Numbered from the stretch's first letter, positions 39,525 to 51,434 are shown. The stretch is DNA of 64,000 bases from Methylobacterium sp. J-068 (GCF_022829445.1 NZ_JAKSXY010000122.1:310001-374000), one strand, 5' to 3'. The notes: generated by a model not told the origin, from the letters alone. Program-made: numbers and translations.

Positions 39525-40217
39525 ATGCCGGACACCCCCCTCGCCCTGAGCCTCGACCTCATCGCCCGCGCACACCCGCATCCGGTGGCCGACGATGCCA
39601 CCGCGCTGAAGCTGATGACCGACGCGGAGCTGGCGCCGGGCCTCGCCGCCGCGATGGCGGCCCGGCCGATGCCGGCGGAGGGGCTCTGGGTGTTCGGCTA
39701 CGGCTCGCTGATCTGGCAGCCGGAATTCGCCTATTCGGAGCGCCGCCTCGGCACGGTCCACGGCTATCACCGCCGCTTCTGCCTCCTGCAACGGCGGTTT
39801 CGCGGCAGCGTCGACCGGCCCGGCCTCGTGCTGGCCCTGGACGCGGGCGGCTCCTGCGAGGGCGTCGCCTTCCGGCTCACAGGGCCGGAGGCCGCCGAGA
39901 CGCTGCTGCCGGTCTGGCGCCGCGAGATGCGCGGCAACGGCTATCTCGGCCGCTGGGTGGCGGTGGAGACCGCCGCCGGTCCGATCCAGGCCCTGACCTT
40001 CCTGGTGAACCCTTCGAGCGACCGCTACACCGGCCCGATCTCGGACGAGGCCATCGCCGACCGGATCGCCACCGGCGCCGGCCATCTCGGCCCCAGCGCG
40101 GAATACCTCTTCCGCACCGTGGCGGCCTGCCTCGCCGAGGGCATCCACTGCCCGCACCTGCTGAGACTGCAAGGTCTGGTGGCCGAGCGGCTTGTGGCCA
40201 GCCTGGGAGCTGCGTGA
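39525..40217 (+). CDS. ChaC-like gamma-glutamylcyclotransferase
   Basis: A 230-residue protein of the ChaC/GCG family, which cleaves glutathione to 5-oxoproline and Cys-Gly. The hallmark VFGYGSLIWQPEFAYSERRLGTVHGYHRRFCLLQRRFRGS is near residue 60. GVAFRLTGPEAAETLLPVWRREM and YLGRWVAVET follow, with a catalytic-type Glu in the ChaC pattern. The ATG at 39525 is the first with a family-like lead. The next gene downstream is the lower-GC nuclease-like gene. Confidence 0.9.
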   Translation: MPDTPLALSLDLIARAHPHPVADDATALKLMTDAELAPGLAAAMAARPMPAEGLWVFGYGSLIWQPEFAYSERRLGTVHGYHRRFCLLQRRFRGSVDRPGLVLALDAGGSCEGVAFRLTGPEAAETLLPVWRREMRGNGYLGRWVAVETAAGPIQALTFLVNPSSDRYTGPISDEAIADRIATGAGHLGPSAEYLFRTVAACLAEGIHCPHLLRLQGLVAERLVASLGAA

Positions 40218-40432
40218 AGCACACGCTTTCTCGCTTGCGTCACACGCATAGGAGCCTCGAATCTCCAGCGATCGTGGAAAGAAATTTGGAAGCGCTCTGC
40301 TTTACAGCGGCCGTGTGCATCAGGTGCGCTCAAGCAAACGCTTCTCCACGCTCGGCCGCACAATTAGCGCTTGCAAGCCAAAGCAACTTCTGCGAGCAAT
40401 GATAAAATATTGAGCGCTGAAGGGGCATAATC

Positions 40433-41518
40433 GTGAGCATCGAAGAAAAGCTTCGAACCCTTGCGGATCGGATAAAATCCCATTCCAGCGCCATGCTGAC
40501 GGAAGAAGCAGTCAAGACAGCAATTATTCTCCCGTTCCTAGCCGCCCTTGACTACGATGTCTTCAACCCTAACGAGATTGTCCCAGAATTTACAGCAGAC
40601 GTCGTCGGCAAAAAGGGAGAAAAAGTCGATTACGTAATAAAAGTTGATAATGAAATTCGTATCCTAATCGAATGCAAGCCGATCACAACCAATCTCGACA
40701 AAATTCACTTGGCCCAACTTTATCGATATTTCTCAGTCACATCAGCAAAATTTGCAATCTTGACAAATGGTCGGACATTTCATTTTCATACAGATTTAGA
40801 ATCTCCAAATAAGCTGGATGATCGGCCTTTTTTCACTTTCGATCTTGCTGACATTCAATCTCAATTCATAGCCGAACTGCGAAAATTTTCGAAAAGCGAG
40901 TTCAGCATCGATGGCATTCTTCAATCGGCTCATCGCTTAAAGTATACCTCCGCCATTAAAAAAGAAATCATTGCCCAGATGGAGACGCCGAGTGAAGAAT
41001 TCGTGCGCCTCCTAATTACCCCCGTTCAGACTGGGCGCTTTACAGCCGCCGTCCGTGAACAGTTTACGCCGATGGTCAAATCGGCCTTCCGCGAAATCAT
41101 TCGAGACTCCGTCCAATCACGCCTGTCTACCGCCTTAGCGGAAACAGAAATTATCGACCCTGTACTTGAGACTGCTGTTGTCGATGAGGATGAAATTGTA
41201 ACGACGGAGGAGGAGCGTGAAGGTTTCATGATCGTCCGCGCCATCGTTCGCGAGGTACTGAAACCTCACAGAGTCGTCATGCGCGACCAGAAAAGTTACT
41301 GCGGTATTCTAGCAGACAACAATAATCGTAAGCCGTTGGCACGCCTGCACTTCAACCGCTCGATAAAATACCTTGGTCTCTTCGACGGAGAGAAAGAGGA
41401 GCGTGTCAAGATCGACAGCCTCGATCAGATCTACGAATTCACTGATCGCCTGCGGGCCACAGCGCGGCTTTACGCCGAAGGCAATGCGGTCAAGAGTGAA
41501 ACTGCGGTGGCATCGTAA
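40433..41518 (+). CDS. Orphan type I restriction HsdR-N-like nuclease protein
   Basis: A 361-residue protein. The N-terminal ~150 residues match the HsdR_N/PD-(D/E)XK region: TEEAVKTAIILPFLAALDYDVFNPNEIVPEFTAD, then the catalytic layout VDYVIK...ILIECKP (D, then E-x-K), then LAQLYRYFSVTSAKFAILTNGRTFHFHTDL. The C-terminal part (RVVMRDQKSYCGILADNNNRKPLARLHFNRSIKYLGLFD) is less familiar. No hsdM, hsdS or helicase domain is present. Codon use is visibly more A/T-rich than every neighbour, which suggests horizontal acquisition into the convergent gap before dnaE. The GTG at 40433 follows GAAGGGGC. It is probably a defence-related or selfish nuclease. Confidence 0.8.
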   Translation: MSIEEKLRTLADRIKSHSSAMLTEEAVKTAIILPFLAALDYDVFNPNEIVPEFTADVVGKKGEKVDYVIKVDNEIRILIECKPITTNLDKIHLAQLYRYFSVTSAKFAILTNGRTFHFHTDLESPNKLDDRPFFTFDLADIQSQFIAELRKFSKSEFSIDGILQSAHRLKYTSAIKKEIIAQMETPSEEFVRLLITPVQTGRFTAAVREQFTPMVKSAFREIIRDSVQSRLSTALAETEIIDPVLETAVVDEDEIVTTEEEREGFMIVRAIVREVLKPHRVVMRDQKSYCGILADNNNRKPLARLHFNRSIKYLGLFDGEKEERVKIDSLDQIYEFTDRLRATARLYAEGNAVKSETAVAS

Positions 41519-41524
41519 TTTTGC

Positions 41525-45022
<3,498 letters not shown>

Positions 45023-45123
45023 GAGACCACACCAGCCCGAGTCGGGGTTTCCAATCCATTAGAAACCGGAGGCCCGGCACGTTTGGCTGTGGACCGGCGC
45101 ACCGGTGTGCCCGCGCCGCAACG

Positions 45124-45234
45124 CTATCGCAACGGGCCCAGTGCGACGGCCCAGGCGGCGATGGAGACCGCCAGGAGCCCGAAGGCCATGAACTCGACCG
45201 CGCCCGTCAGGATCATCCGCTTGAACATGAGCAT
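45124..45234 (-). CDS. 36-residue single-span membrane protein under a LexA box
   Basis: MLMFKRMILTGAVEFMAFGLLAVSIAAWAVALGPLR: a short basic start and one transmembrane segment. The ATG at 45234 (or 45228, two codons later) has AAAGG at a good distance. A perfect LexA operator lies 26-41 bp upstream, overlapping a plausible promoter (TTTACA at 45283-45278, 17-bp spacer, AAAACT). Size, topology and SOS control recall Caulobacter SidA, a 29-residue SOS-induced division inhibitor. Sequence similarity to SidA is not claimed. It is upstream of dnaE on the same strand, with 101 bp between. Confidence 0.68.
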   Translation of the reverse strand: MLMFKRMILTGAVEFMAFGLLAVSIAAWAVALGPLR

Positions 45235-45574
45235 CGCCTTTCGTTGATGCGCCGAGTTTTGTTCTTGTTTTGTTCTATGTAAAGACCGGAACGGACCTGC
45301 CTCTTGATAGGGTTGATGTTTCCTGAAGACGCCGCCGAACGGCCCCCCCGGAGGCTCGACCGCGACGGGCTCGTGTCCATCGCCGCGCGGCGGCGGCGCG
45401 CGGCCGAGATCGAATTTCGAATGCCGACGCCTCGCGGGATGATATAGGCCCCGCCCCCGAAGAGCGGTGAATTCGCCTTTTAATTCACAAATCACCACAT
45501 ATTGATATAATTTTCGCCTCAAACGCGCATTATACACCTGGACCTCGGGGTCACCACGCAGCGCGTCGGTCCAG
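45235..45574. other. 340-bp divergent promoter region
   Basis: Lies between the small membrane gene (minus) and the glycosyltransferase (plus). Besides the LexA box, the stretch 45465-45535 is strongly AT-rich for this genome (TTTTAATTCACAAATC, TTGATATAATTTTCGCC) and likely contains the glycosyltransferase promoter: TATAAT occurs at 45505-45510. No gene was recognised. Confidence 0.6.
45261..45275 (-). promoter_or_regulatory. LexA box upstream of the 36-residue membrane protein
   Basis: GTTCTTGTTTTGTTC (GTTC-N7-GTTC; minus strand GAACAAAACAAGAAC), with T-rich flanks as in characterised alphaproteobacterial LexA sites. It lies inside the spacer of the predicted promoter, where repressor binding would block RNA polymerase. 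Confidence 0.78.
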
Positions 45575-46825
45575 ATGCAGATTCACCTCGTCGCCGTGGG
45601 CTCGCACGGAGATGTCCTGCCCATCCTCGCCCTCGGCGTGGAACTGATCCGTCGGGGCCACGGCGTGATGCTGGCGGCCCCGGCGCCCTTCGAGGCGATG
45701 GCGCGCCGCGCCGGCGTGCCCTTTCACGGCCTGTGCACGCGGGCGGCCTATGAGCGCGCGATGCGCGAGCCGGACCTCTGGCATCCGAGGCGCGGGGTCG
45801 GGACCCTGTTCTCCGAATTACCGGAGTTCACCGAGCAGACCTACGCCTGGCTCGCGCAGCGATCCCGGCGCCTGCGCGAGACCCTGGTGGTGGCCTCCAG
45901 CCTCAGCCTCGGCGCGCGGATCGCGCAGGACAAGCTCGGCCTGAACGTCGTCACCGTCCACGCCATGCCGCTCCTGGTGGAGAGCCGCCTCGCCGCGCCG
46001 CTCCTGCCGGGCCTCGGCCTCGGGCGGCTGATGCCGTCCCGCATGCGTCACTGGCTCGGACGCGGGGCGGACCGCTACGTCATCGGTCCCGCCGCCCTGC
46101 CCCGCCTGAACGCCCTGCGCGCCCGCCTCGGCCTCGGCCCCGTGCGCCGGCTCCGGCACTGGTGGAACAGCCCGTCCCGCGTGCTGCTGATGTTCCCGGA
46201 CTGGTTCGCGGCCCCGCAGGCCGATTGGCTGCCGCAGGCCGTGCAGACGGGCTTCCCGATCGTGGACCGCCTCGGCGACGCGGAGGCGCTGAGCCCGGCG
46301 CTCACCGCCTTCCTGGCGCAGGGGTCGGCTCCCCTGGTCTTCACCTACGGCTCGGCCATGCGGCGGGGGCGGTTCTTCTTCGAGACCGCGACGGCCCTGT
46401 GCCGGCGCATGGGCCGGCGCGGCATTCTCCTCGCTCCGCAGGACGGACAGGTGCCGCAGACCCTGCCGGAGGGGCTGATCCACGCGCCCTACGCTCCCTT
46501 GAGCGCACTCCTGCCGCGAAGCGCCGCCCTGATCCATCACGGCGGCATCGGCACCGTGGCCCAGGCGCTCGCCGCCGGCATTCCCCAGTTGATCGTGCCC
46601 GTGGCCTTCGACCATTTCGACGAGGGCGAGCGGGTCCGGCGGCTCGGCCTCGGCGCGACCTTGAGCCGGCGCCGCTTCACGCCGGCGCGCGCGGCACGAC
46701 GCCTCGACCGGCTGCTGGCCTCGCCGGAGGTCGCCCGGCGCTGCCGGCTGGTGCGGGAGCGGATGGCCGGGGAGGACGGCGTGTCCTCCGCCTGCGACCG
46801 CATCGAGGCGATGATGGCGGGCTGA
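45575..46825 (+). CDS. Glycosyltransferase, UGT/MGT-like (GT1)
   Basis: A 416-residue GT-B fold enzyme. The N-terminal acceptor domain begins MQIHLVAVGSHGDVLPILALGVELIRRGHGVMLAAPAPFEAMARRAGVPF, the MGT/UGT opening. The C-terminal donor domain has PLVFTYGSAMRRGRFFF and the PSPG-like block SAALIHHGGIGTVAQALAAGIPQLIVPVAFDHFDEGERVRRLGLG, including the HGG-x-GT motif. Similar bacterial enzymes glycosylate lipids, sterols or carotenoids. The acceptor is unknown. Confidence 0.9.
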   Translation: MQIHLVAVGSHGDVLPILALGVELIRRGHGVMLAAPAPFEAMARRAGVPFHGLCTRAAYERAMREPDLWHPRRGVGTLFSELPEFTEQTYAWLAQRSRRLRETLVVASSLSLGARIAQDKLGLNVVTVHAMPLLVESRLAAPLLPGLGLGRLMPSRMRHWLGRGADRYVIGPAALPRLNALRARLGLGPVRRLRHWWNSPSRVLLMFPDWFAAPQADWLPQAVQTGFPIVDRLGDAEALSPALTAFLAQGSAPLVFTYGSAMRRGRFFFETATALCRRMGRRGILLAPQDGQVPQTLPEGLIHAPYAPLSALLPRSAALIHHGGIGTVAQALAAGIPQLIVPVAFDHFDEGERVRRLGLGATLSRRRFTPARAARRLDRLLASPEVARRCRLVRERMAGEDGVSSACDRIEAMMAG

Positions 46826-46852
46826 AGGCCGCTCCGGCCCGGGACCGCGCCT

Positions 46853-47566
46853 TTAGGGCAGCTGCTCGATCAGGCCGTCGCGGATGGTGACGCGCCGGTC
46901 CATGCGGGCGGCGAGATCCATGTTGTGAGTGGCGATCAGCGCGGCGAGCCCGGAGGCGCGCACCAGCGCGACCAGGATGCCGAAGACGTGGGCCGCCGTG
47001 TGCGGGTCGAGATTGCCGGTGGGCTCGTCGGCCAGCAGCAGGCGCGGGCCATTGGCGACCGCGCGGGCGATGGCGACGCGCTGCTGCTCGCCGCCGGACA
47101 ACTCGGCCGGCCGATGCACGAGGCGCTCCTTCAAGCCGAGGAAGCCGAGGAGCTCGGTCGCCCGCGCCCGCGCCTCGCGGTTCGAGAGCCCCCGGATGAG
47201 CTGGGGCATTACCACGTTCTCCAGGGCGGAGAACTCGGGCAGCAGGTGGTGGAACTGGTAGACGAAGCCCATCTCCTCGCGGCGCAGGCGCGTGCGCTCC
47301 CCGTCCGCCATCCCGGCGGTGGGAGTGCCGCCGATGTAGATCTCGCCGCCGTCGGGCCGCTCCAGCAGGCCGGCGAGGTGCAGGAGCGTGCTCTTGCCGG
47401 CGCCCGAGGGCGCCACCAGGGCGACAAGTTCGCCGGGCCAGATCGCGAGGTCGGCCTGTCGCAGGATCTCGAGGGCGCCCGCCCCTTGCGCGTAGCGGCG
47501 CTCCACCTTGGCGAAGAACAGGGCCGGGACCGGCTGCGCGCCGGGCGCCTCGGCATTCGTGGTCAT
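46853..47566 (-). CDS. lolD: Lipoprotein-releasing ABC transporter ATPase LolD
   Basis: A 237-residue ATPase of the MacB/LolD family that powers release of outer-membrane lipoproteins from the inner membrane. Walker A is VAPSGAGKSTLL (residues 52-62), the Q-loop region is MGFVYQFHHLLPEFSALENVVMPQLI (typical of LolD), the signature is LSGGEQQRVAIARAVANGPRLLLADEPTGNLDPHTA. It follows the LolC/E permease gene by 13 bp in the same operon. Confidence 0.95.
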   Translation of the reverse strand: MTTNAEAPGAQPVPALFFAKVERRYAQGAGALEILRQADLAIWPGELVALVAPSGAGKSTLLHLAGLLERPDGGEIYIGGTPTAGMADGERTRLRREEMGFVYQFHHLLPEFSALENVVMPQLIRGLSNREARARATELLGFLGLKERLVHRPAELSGGEQQRVAIARAVANGPRLLLADEPTGNLDPHTAAHVFGILVALVRASGLAALIATHNMDLAARMDRRVTIRDGLIEQLP

Positions 47567-47579
47567 GGCGGTCCTGGGC

Positions 47580-48884
47580 TCAGCCGTAGCGCAGGGCCTG
47601 CACCGGATCGAGCCGGGCGGCGCGCCACGAGGGATACAGCGTCGCGATCAGCGACAGGGCGATGGAGGTGACGACCACCACGGTGATCTCGTTCGCGTTC
47701 ATCTCGGCCGGGATTTCGGCAAGGAACCGCACGGTCGGGTCCCAGGCGGAGGGGAACAGCACCCGCTGGATGCCCTTGATGTTCACCGTGATGAGGATGC
47801 CGAGCGCGAGGCCGCTCAGGGTGCCGACGATGCCGATGAGCGCGCCGTTGATGAGGAACACCCGCATGATCGTGCCCGGCGTCGCCCCCATGGTGCGCAG
47901 GATCGCGATGTCGCTCGACTTGTCGCGCACCAGCAGGATCAGCCCCGAGATGATGTTCAGGGTCGCCACCACGACGATGAGGCTGAGGATGAGGAACATC
48001 ACGTTCCGCTCCACCTCCAGCGCGCCGAAGAAGGTGCGGTTGCGCTGGCGCCAGTCGGTGAGCAGCACGGGGCGCTCGGCGGCCATCTCCAGGTCGGGCC
48101 GCATCGCCGCCACGGTCTCGGCGTTGTCGAGATAGACCTCGATCAGGCTGACGTCGCCGTCGCGGTTGAAGAAGGCCTGGGCCTCGGTGAGCGGCATGAA
48201 CACGAAGGTCGAGTCGAACTCGGTCATGCCGATCTCGAAGACCGCCTTGACGGTGTAGCCCTTGGTGCGGGGCGCCGTGCCGAACGGGGTCGAGGCGCCT
48301 TTCGGCGTCAGCAGGTTGATCTGGTCGCCGGCCTGCACGCCGAGGGATTCGGCGAGCCGCCGGCCGATGGCGACGCCGGAGCCGTCGTCGAAGCCCTCGA
48401 GGCTGCCGCCCTTGATGTTGCTGGCCACCGCGCCGATCTTGTCGAGGTCCTCGCCCCGGATGCCGCGCACCAGCACGCCGCTGCCCGCCCCCCCGTAGGG
48501 CGAGGATGCGAAGGCCTGCCCCTCCACCAGGGGGATCGCGGCACGGACACCGGCCACCTTCGACAGGCGCTCGGAGAGGTCGGCATAGTCGGTGAAGAGC
48601 TTGTCGATCGGCGAGACGAAGACGTGGCCGTTGATGCCGACGATCTTCGACAGCAGTTCCGTGCGGAAGCCGTTCATCACCGAGAGGACGATGATCAGCG
48701 TGGCCACGCCCAGCGCGATGCCGAGCAGAGAGAAGAACGCCACCACCGAGACGCCGCCGCCCCGGCGCCGCGCCCGCAGGTAGCGCCCCGCGATGATCCA
48801 CTCGAACCCGGCGAAGGGCGGCGTGCTCCCGCGCCGGAACCGTGCGCGAAGTCCCGCGAGCCTGTCCGTCAGGGCCCCCGCCAT
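47580..48884 (-). CDS. lolC: Lipoprotein-releasing permease LolC/E
   Basis: A 434-residue FtsX/MacB-type permease with four transmembrane helices. An N-terminal cytoplasmic lead (FEWIIAGRYLRARRRGGGVSVVAFFSLLGIALGVATLIIVLSVMNGFRTEL) contains TM1, the first periplasmic domain follows (about residues 65-300), and the last three helices are in the C-terminal 160 residues (NIISGLILLVRDKSSDIAILRTMGATPGTIMRVFLING). A single LolC/E-type subunit, as in many alphaproteobacteria, would form a homodimer with LolD. It lies between proS and lolD. Confidence 0.94.
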   Translation of the reverse strand: MAGALTDRLAGLRARFRRGSTPPFAGFEWIIAGRYLRARRRGGGVSVVAFFSLLGIALGVATLIIVLSVMNGFRTELLSKIVGINGHVFVSPIDKLFTDYADLSERLSKVAGVRAAIPLVEGQAFASSPYGGAGSGVLVRGIRGEDLDKIGAVASNIKGGSLEGFDDGSGVAIGRRLAESLGVQAGDQINLLTPKGASTPFGTAPRTKGYTVKAVFEIGMTEFDSTFVFMPLTEAQAFFNRDGDVSLIEVYLDNAETVAAMRPDLEMAAERPVLLTDWRQRNRTFFGALEVERNVMFLILSLIVVVATLNIISGLILLVRDKSSDIAILRTMGATPGTIMRVFLINGALIGIVGTLSGLALGILITVNIKGIQRVLFPSAWDPTVRFLAEIPAEMNANEITVVVVTSIALSLIATLYPSWRAARLDPVQALRYG

Positions 48885-48891
48885 GATCGCC

Positions 48892-50217
48892 TCAGATCCG
48901 CTTCAGGCGGGCGAGAAGGTCGATCGGCGCGATGGTCTCGCGCTCTCCGCCGGCCCGGCGCTTCAGCTCGACCTTGCCCTCGGCGAGGCCGCGCGGCCCG
49001 ACGATGACCTGCCAGGGCAGGCCGATGAGGTCGGCGGTGGCGAACTTGGCGCCCGGGCGCTCGTCGCGGTCGTCGTAGAGCACGCTGAGGCCGGCGGCCT
49101 CCAGGTTGGCTTGGATCTCGGCGCAGGCCGCGTCGGTGGCGGCGTCGCCGGTCTTCAGGTTGATCAGCGCCACGTCGAAGGGCGCCACAGAATCCGGCCA
49201 GACGATGCCGGCCTCGTCATGGGAGGCCTCGATGATCGCGGCGACAAGCCGGCTCGGGCCGATGCCGTAGGAGCCCATATGGACGGGCCGCTCGACGCCG
49301 TCCGGTCCCGTGACCTTGGCGCCCATCGGCTCGGAATACTTCGTGCCGAAGTAGAAGATGTGCCCGACCTCGATGCCGCGCGCGGCCATCCGCTTGTCCT
49401 CGCCGACCTCGGCGAAGGCTTCCGGCTCGTGCATCTCGGAGGTCGCGGCGTAGAGCGAGGTCCAGCGGTCGACGGTGCCCTGGAGGCCGGCGACGTCGTC
49501 GAAATCGGTGGTGACCGGCGGAATCTCGAAGTCGAGATACTGGCGGTCGCAGTAGACCTCGCTCTCGCCGGTCTGGGCCAGGATGATGAATTCGTGGCTG
49601 AGATCGCCGCCGATCGGCCCCGTGTCGGCCCGCATCGGGATCGCCTTGAGGCCGAGGCCCGCGAAGGTGCGCAAGTAAGCCACGAACATCCGGTTATAGG
49701 CGTGGCGGGCGCTCGCCTGATCGATGTCGAAGGAATAGGCGTCCTTCATCAGGAACTCGCGCGAGCGCATGGTGCCGAAGCGCGGCCGCACCTCGTCCCG
49801 GAACTTCCACGAGATCTGATAGAGGTTCTTCGGCAGGTCCTTGTAGGATTTCACGCTCCCGCGAAAGATCTCGGTGACGACTTCCTCGGCGGTGGGGCCG
49901 AACAGCATCTCGCGGTCGTGGCGGTCGGCGATGCGGAGCATCTCCTTGCCGTAGGCCTCGTAGCGGCCGGATTCGCGCCAGAGATCGGCCGACTGGATCG
50001 ACGGCATCAGGATCTCGATGGCGCCGGCCCGGTCCTGCTCCTCGCGGATCACCGCGCAGACCTTGTTGAGCACGCGCAGGCCCAGCGGCAGCCAGGCGTA
50101 GATGCCGGCGGCCTCCTGGCGCACGAGCCCGGCGCGCAGCATCAGGCGATGGGAGACGATCTCGGCCTCCTTGGGCGTCTCGCGCAAGGTCGGCAGGAAG
50201 TAGCGGGAGAGACGCAT
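48892..50217 (-). CDS. proS: Prolyl-tRNA synthetase ProS
   Basis: A 441-residue class II aminoacyl-tRNA synthetase. Motifs: MRLSRYFLPTLRETPKEAEIVSHRLMLRAGLVRQEAAGIYAWLPLGLRVLNKV, FGPTAEEVVTEIF, PKNLYQISWKFRDEVRPRFGTMRSREFLMKDAYSFD (motif 2), GSYGIGPSRLVAAIIE (motif 3) and the C-terminal anticodon-binding domain (GLSVLYDDRDERPGAKFATADLIGLPWQVIVG). It lacks the editing insertion of the long bacterial type, as usual in alphaproteobacteria. I chose the ATG at 50217 by family N-terminus; the frame is open further upstream. Confidence 0.96.
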   Translation of the reverse strand: MRLSRYFLPTLRETPKEAEIVSHRLMLRAGLVRQEAAGIYAWLPLGLRVLNKVCAVIREEQDRAGAIEILMPSIQSADLWRESGRYEAYGKEMLRIADRHDREMLFGPTAEEVVTEIFRGSVKSYKDLPKNLYQISWKFRDEVRPRFGTMRSREFLMKDAYSFDIDQASARHAYNRMFVAYLRTFAGLGLKAIPMRADTGPIGGDLSHEFIILAQTGESEVYCDRQYLDFEIPPVTTDFDDVAGLQGTVDRWTSLYAATSEMHEPEAFAEVGEDKRMAARGIEVGHIFYFGTKYSEPMGAKVTGPDGVERPVHMGSYGIGPSRLVAAIIEASHDEAGIVWPDSVAPFDVALINLKTGDAATDAACAEIQANLEAAGLSVLYDDRDERPGAKFATADLIGLPWQVIVGPRGLAEGKVELKRRAGGERETIAPIDLLARLKRI

Positions 50218-50626
50218 GGAAGGCCCTGGAAACGGCGTGCCAGCGGGTCGGCGGCACGCCGGGGCACACAACACATTGCATCGGGAAAATACAAGCGCGG
50301 CCGGGTGACACCGATCCGCGCAATGGCGCCCCCTTACGCGGCGCGATCCGGAAGACACCCGCCGTTCCGGTAGAAAAGCGCAGGAATGTTTCACGAAGGA
50401 GGTGACAATGGGAATTCTTATTCCTATAAGCGCCTCCGTGATGGTCGCGCCGCCCAAGCAGCGGTGCCGCACGGTCCGAGTCTCGGGAGGAATTTCAGCC
50501 GCCACGCCGTCAGAAATGCGTGAGACAATCGAGGCTGAGCAAATACCATCTTCACAAAAGCAAGGCTTAGGCCTTGCTTTTTTTATGTCCGGCTCCGTGC
50601 CGTGCTCCCGCGCGCGTGCCTTTGTC
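50218..50626. other. 409-bp intergenic region upstream of proS with an SD-ATG and a bidirectional terminator
   Basis: Contains AAGGAGGTGA (50396-50405), a full-length Shine-Dalgarno, followed by ATG at 50408 on the plus strand. The frame from this ATG has no stop before the terminator at 50556-50584. On the minus strand the same 10 bp read TCACCTCCTT, identical to the 16S rRNA anti-SD tail, within the probable proS leader. I recognise no conserved protein or RNA family here. Confidence 0.55.
50556..50584. terminator. Bidirectional intrinsic terminator
   Basis: An 11-bp stem AAAAGCAAGGC / GCCTTGCTTTT with a TTAG loop. The plus strand continues to a run of seven T (50578-50584). On the minus strand the stem ends in TTTT, so it can also end the rnj-mce-DUF1467 operon, whose last stop is at 50627. 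Confidence 0.88.
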
Positions 50627-50962
50627 TTACAGGCCCGCCAGCTCGAAGACCTGAATCGCAGCGAGGAAGACCACGCTCGAGAGAAGCGTGGTCAGGATCG
50701 CCTTCTCGCGCAGGCGCGGCGCGGCGGGTGCACCCGGATCCTGCCCCGGTACGATCAACGACGGATCGTTCTCAACCTGATTGCGCAGGGGCAGGATGAC
50801 GAAGAGCAGGGTCCACCAGACCACGAAGTACAGGGCCAGCGATCCGAACACCGTGAGCTTGAACAGATTCACGGCGAGGACGACGACGCCGGCCAGCACC
50901 CCGGCGATCACCGCGAGGGTGCGCGGCGTGGAGGCGGCCAGGGTCTGGAGGAACGCTCCCAT
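50627..50962 (-). CDS. DUF1467 family membrane protein
   Basis: A 111-residue protein with three hydrophobic segments: TLAVIAGVLAGVVVLAVNLF, GSLALYFVVWWTLLFVILPL and AILTTLLSSVVFLAAIQVFEL. The WWTLLFVILPL-x-N segment is typical of DUF1467, a small alphaproteobacterial membrane family regularly found between mce and proS. The role is unknown. It starts 6 bp after the mce stop. Confidence 0.88.
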   Translation of the reverse strand: MGAFLQTLAASTPRTLAVIAGVLAGVVVLAVNLFKLTVFGSLALYFVVWWTLLFVILPLRNQVENDPSLIVPGQDPGAPAAPRLREKAILTTLLSSVVFLAAIQVFELAGL

Positions 50963-50968
50963 GGCGGC

Positions 50969-51373
50969 TTAGACCTGCTCCAGCTCGACCAGCGTGCCGA
51001 GGAAATCCTTCGGATGCAGAAACAGCACCGGCTTGCCGTGCGCGCCGATCTTCGGTTCGCCGGAGCCGAGCACGCGCGCGCCCTGCGCCTTCAGCTTGTC
51101 GCGGGCGACCAGGATGTCGTCGACCTCGTAGCAGACGTGGTGCACGCCGCCGTTCGGGTTGCGCTCGACGAAGCTCTCGATCGGCGACCCCTCGCCCAGC
51201 GGCGACATCAGTTCGACCTTGCTGTTGGGCAGATTCACGAACACCACCGTGACCCCATGCTCGGGTTGCGGCAGCGGCTCGGTGAGCGTGGCGCCGAGCG
51301 TATCGCGGTAGATGGCGCAGGCGGCGTCGAGATCGCGCACCGCGATGGCGACATGGTTGAGGCGTCCGATCAT
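50969..51373 (-). CDS. mce: Methylmalonyl-CoA epimerase
   Basis: A 134-residue vicinal-oxygen-chelate enzyme interconverting (2R)- and (2S)-methylmalonyl-CoA, feeding the B12-dependent mutase. MIGRLNHVAIAVRDLDAACAIYRDTLGA supplies the first metal histidine (H7), VHHVCYEVDDI the second, and the C-terminal LVELEQV the glutamate. The whole sequence matches the Mce subfamily (FVNLPNSKVELMSPLGEGSPI). It depends on cobalamin made by the left half of the window only at pathway level. Confidence 0.95.
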   Translation of the reverse strand: MIGRLNHVAIAVRDLDAACAIYRDTLGATLTEPLPQPEHGVTVVFVNLPNSKVELMSPLGEGSPIESFVERNPNGGVHHVCYEVDDILVARDKLKAQGARVLGSGEPKIGAHGKPVLFLHPKDFLGTLVELEQV

Positions 51374-51408
51374 GGTGTGCTCCCTCCGTTCCGAAACCGT
51401 ACCGACCC

Positions 51409-51434
51409 ACCCTCCCCCCGCGCGGGGGGAGGGT
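51409..51434. repeat. GC-rich 11-bp-stem palindrome between rnj and mce
   Basis: ACCCTCCCCCC (51409-51419) and its exact complement at 51424-51434 surround GCGC. It is located in the 69-bp gap between the rnj stop and the mce start. It could be a REP-like element, or a stability/attenuation hairpin in the shared transcript. Confidence 0.8.

Noticed and set aside
41519..41524. Insertion boundary repeats around the low-GC nuclease gene
   Set aside because: No direct repeats flanking 40433-41518 could be identified by eye.
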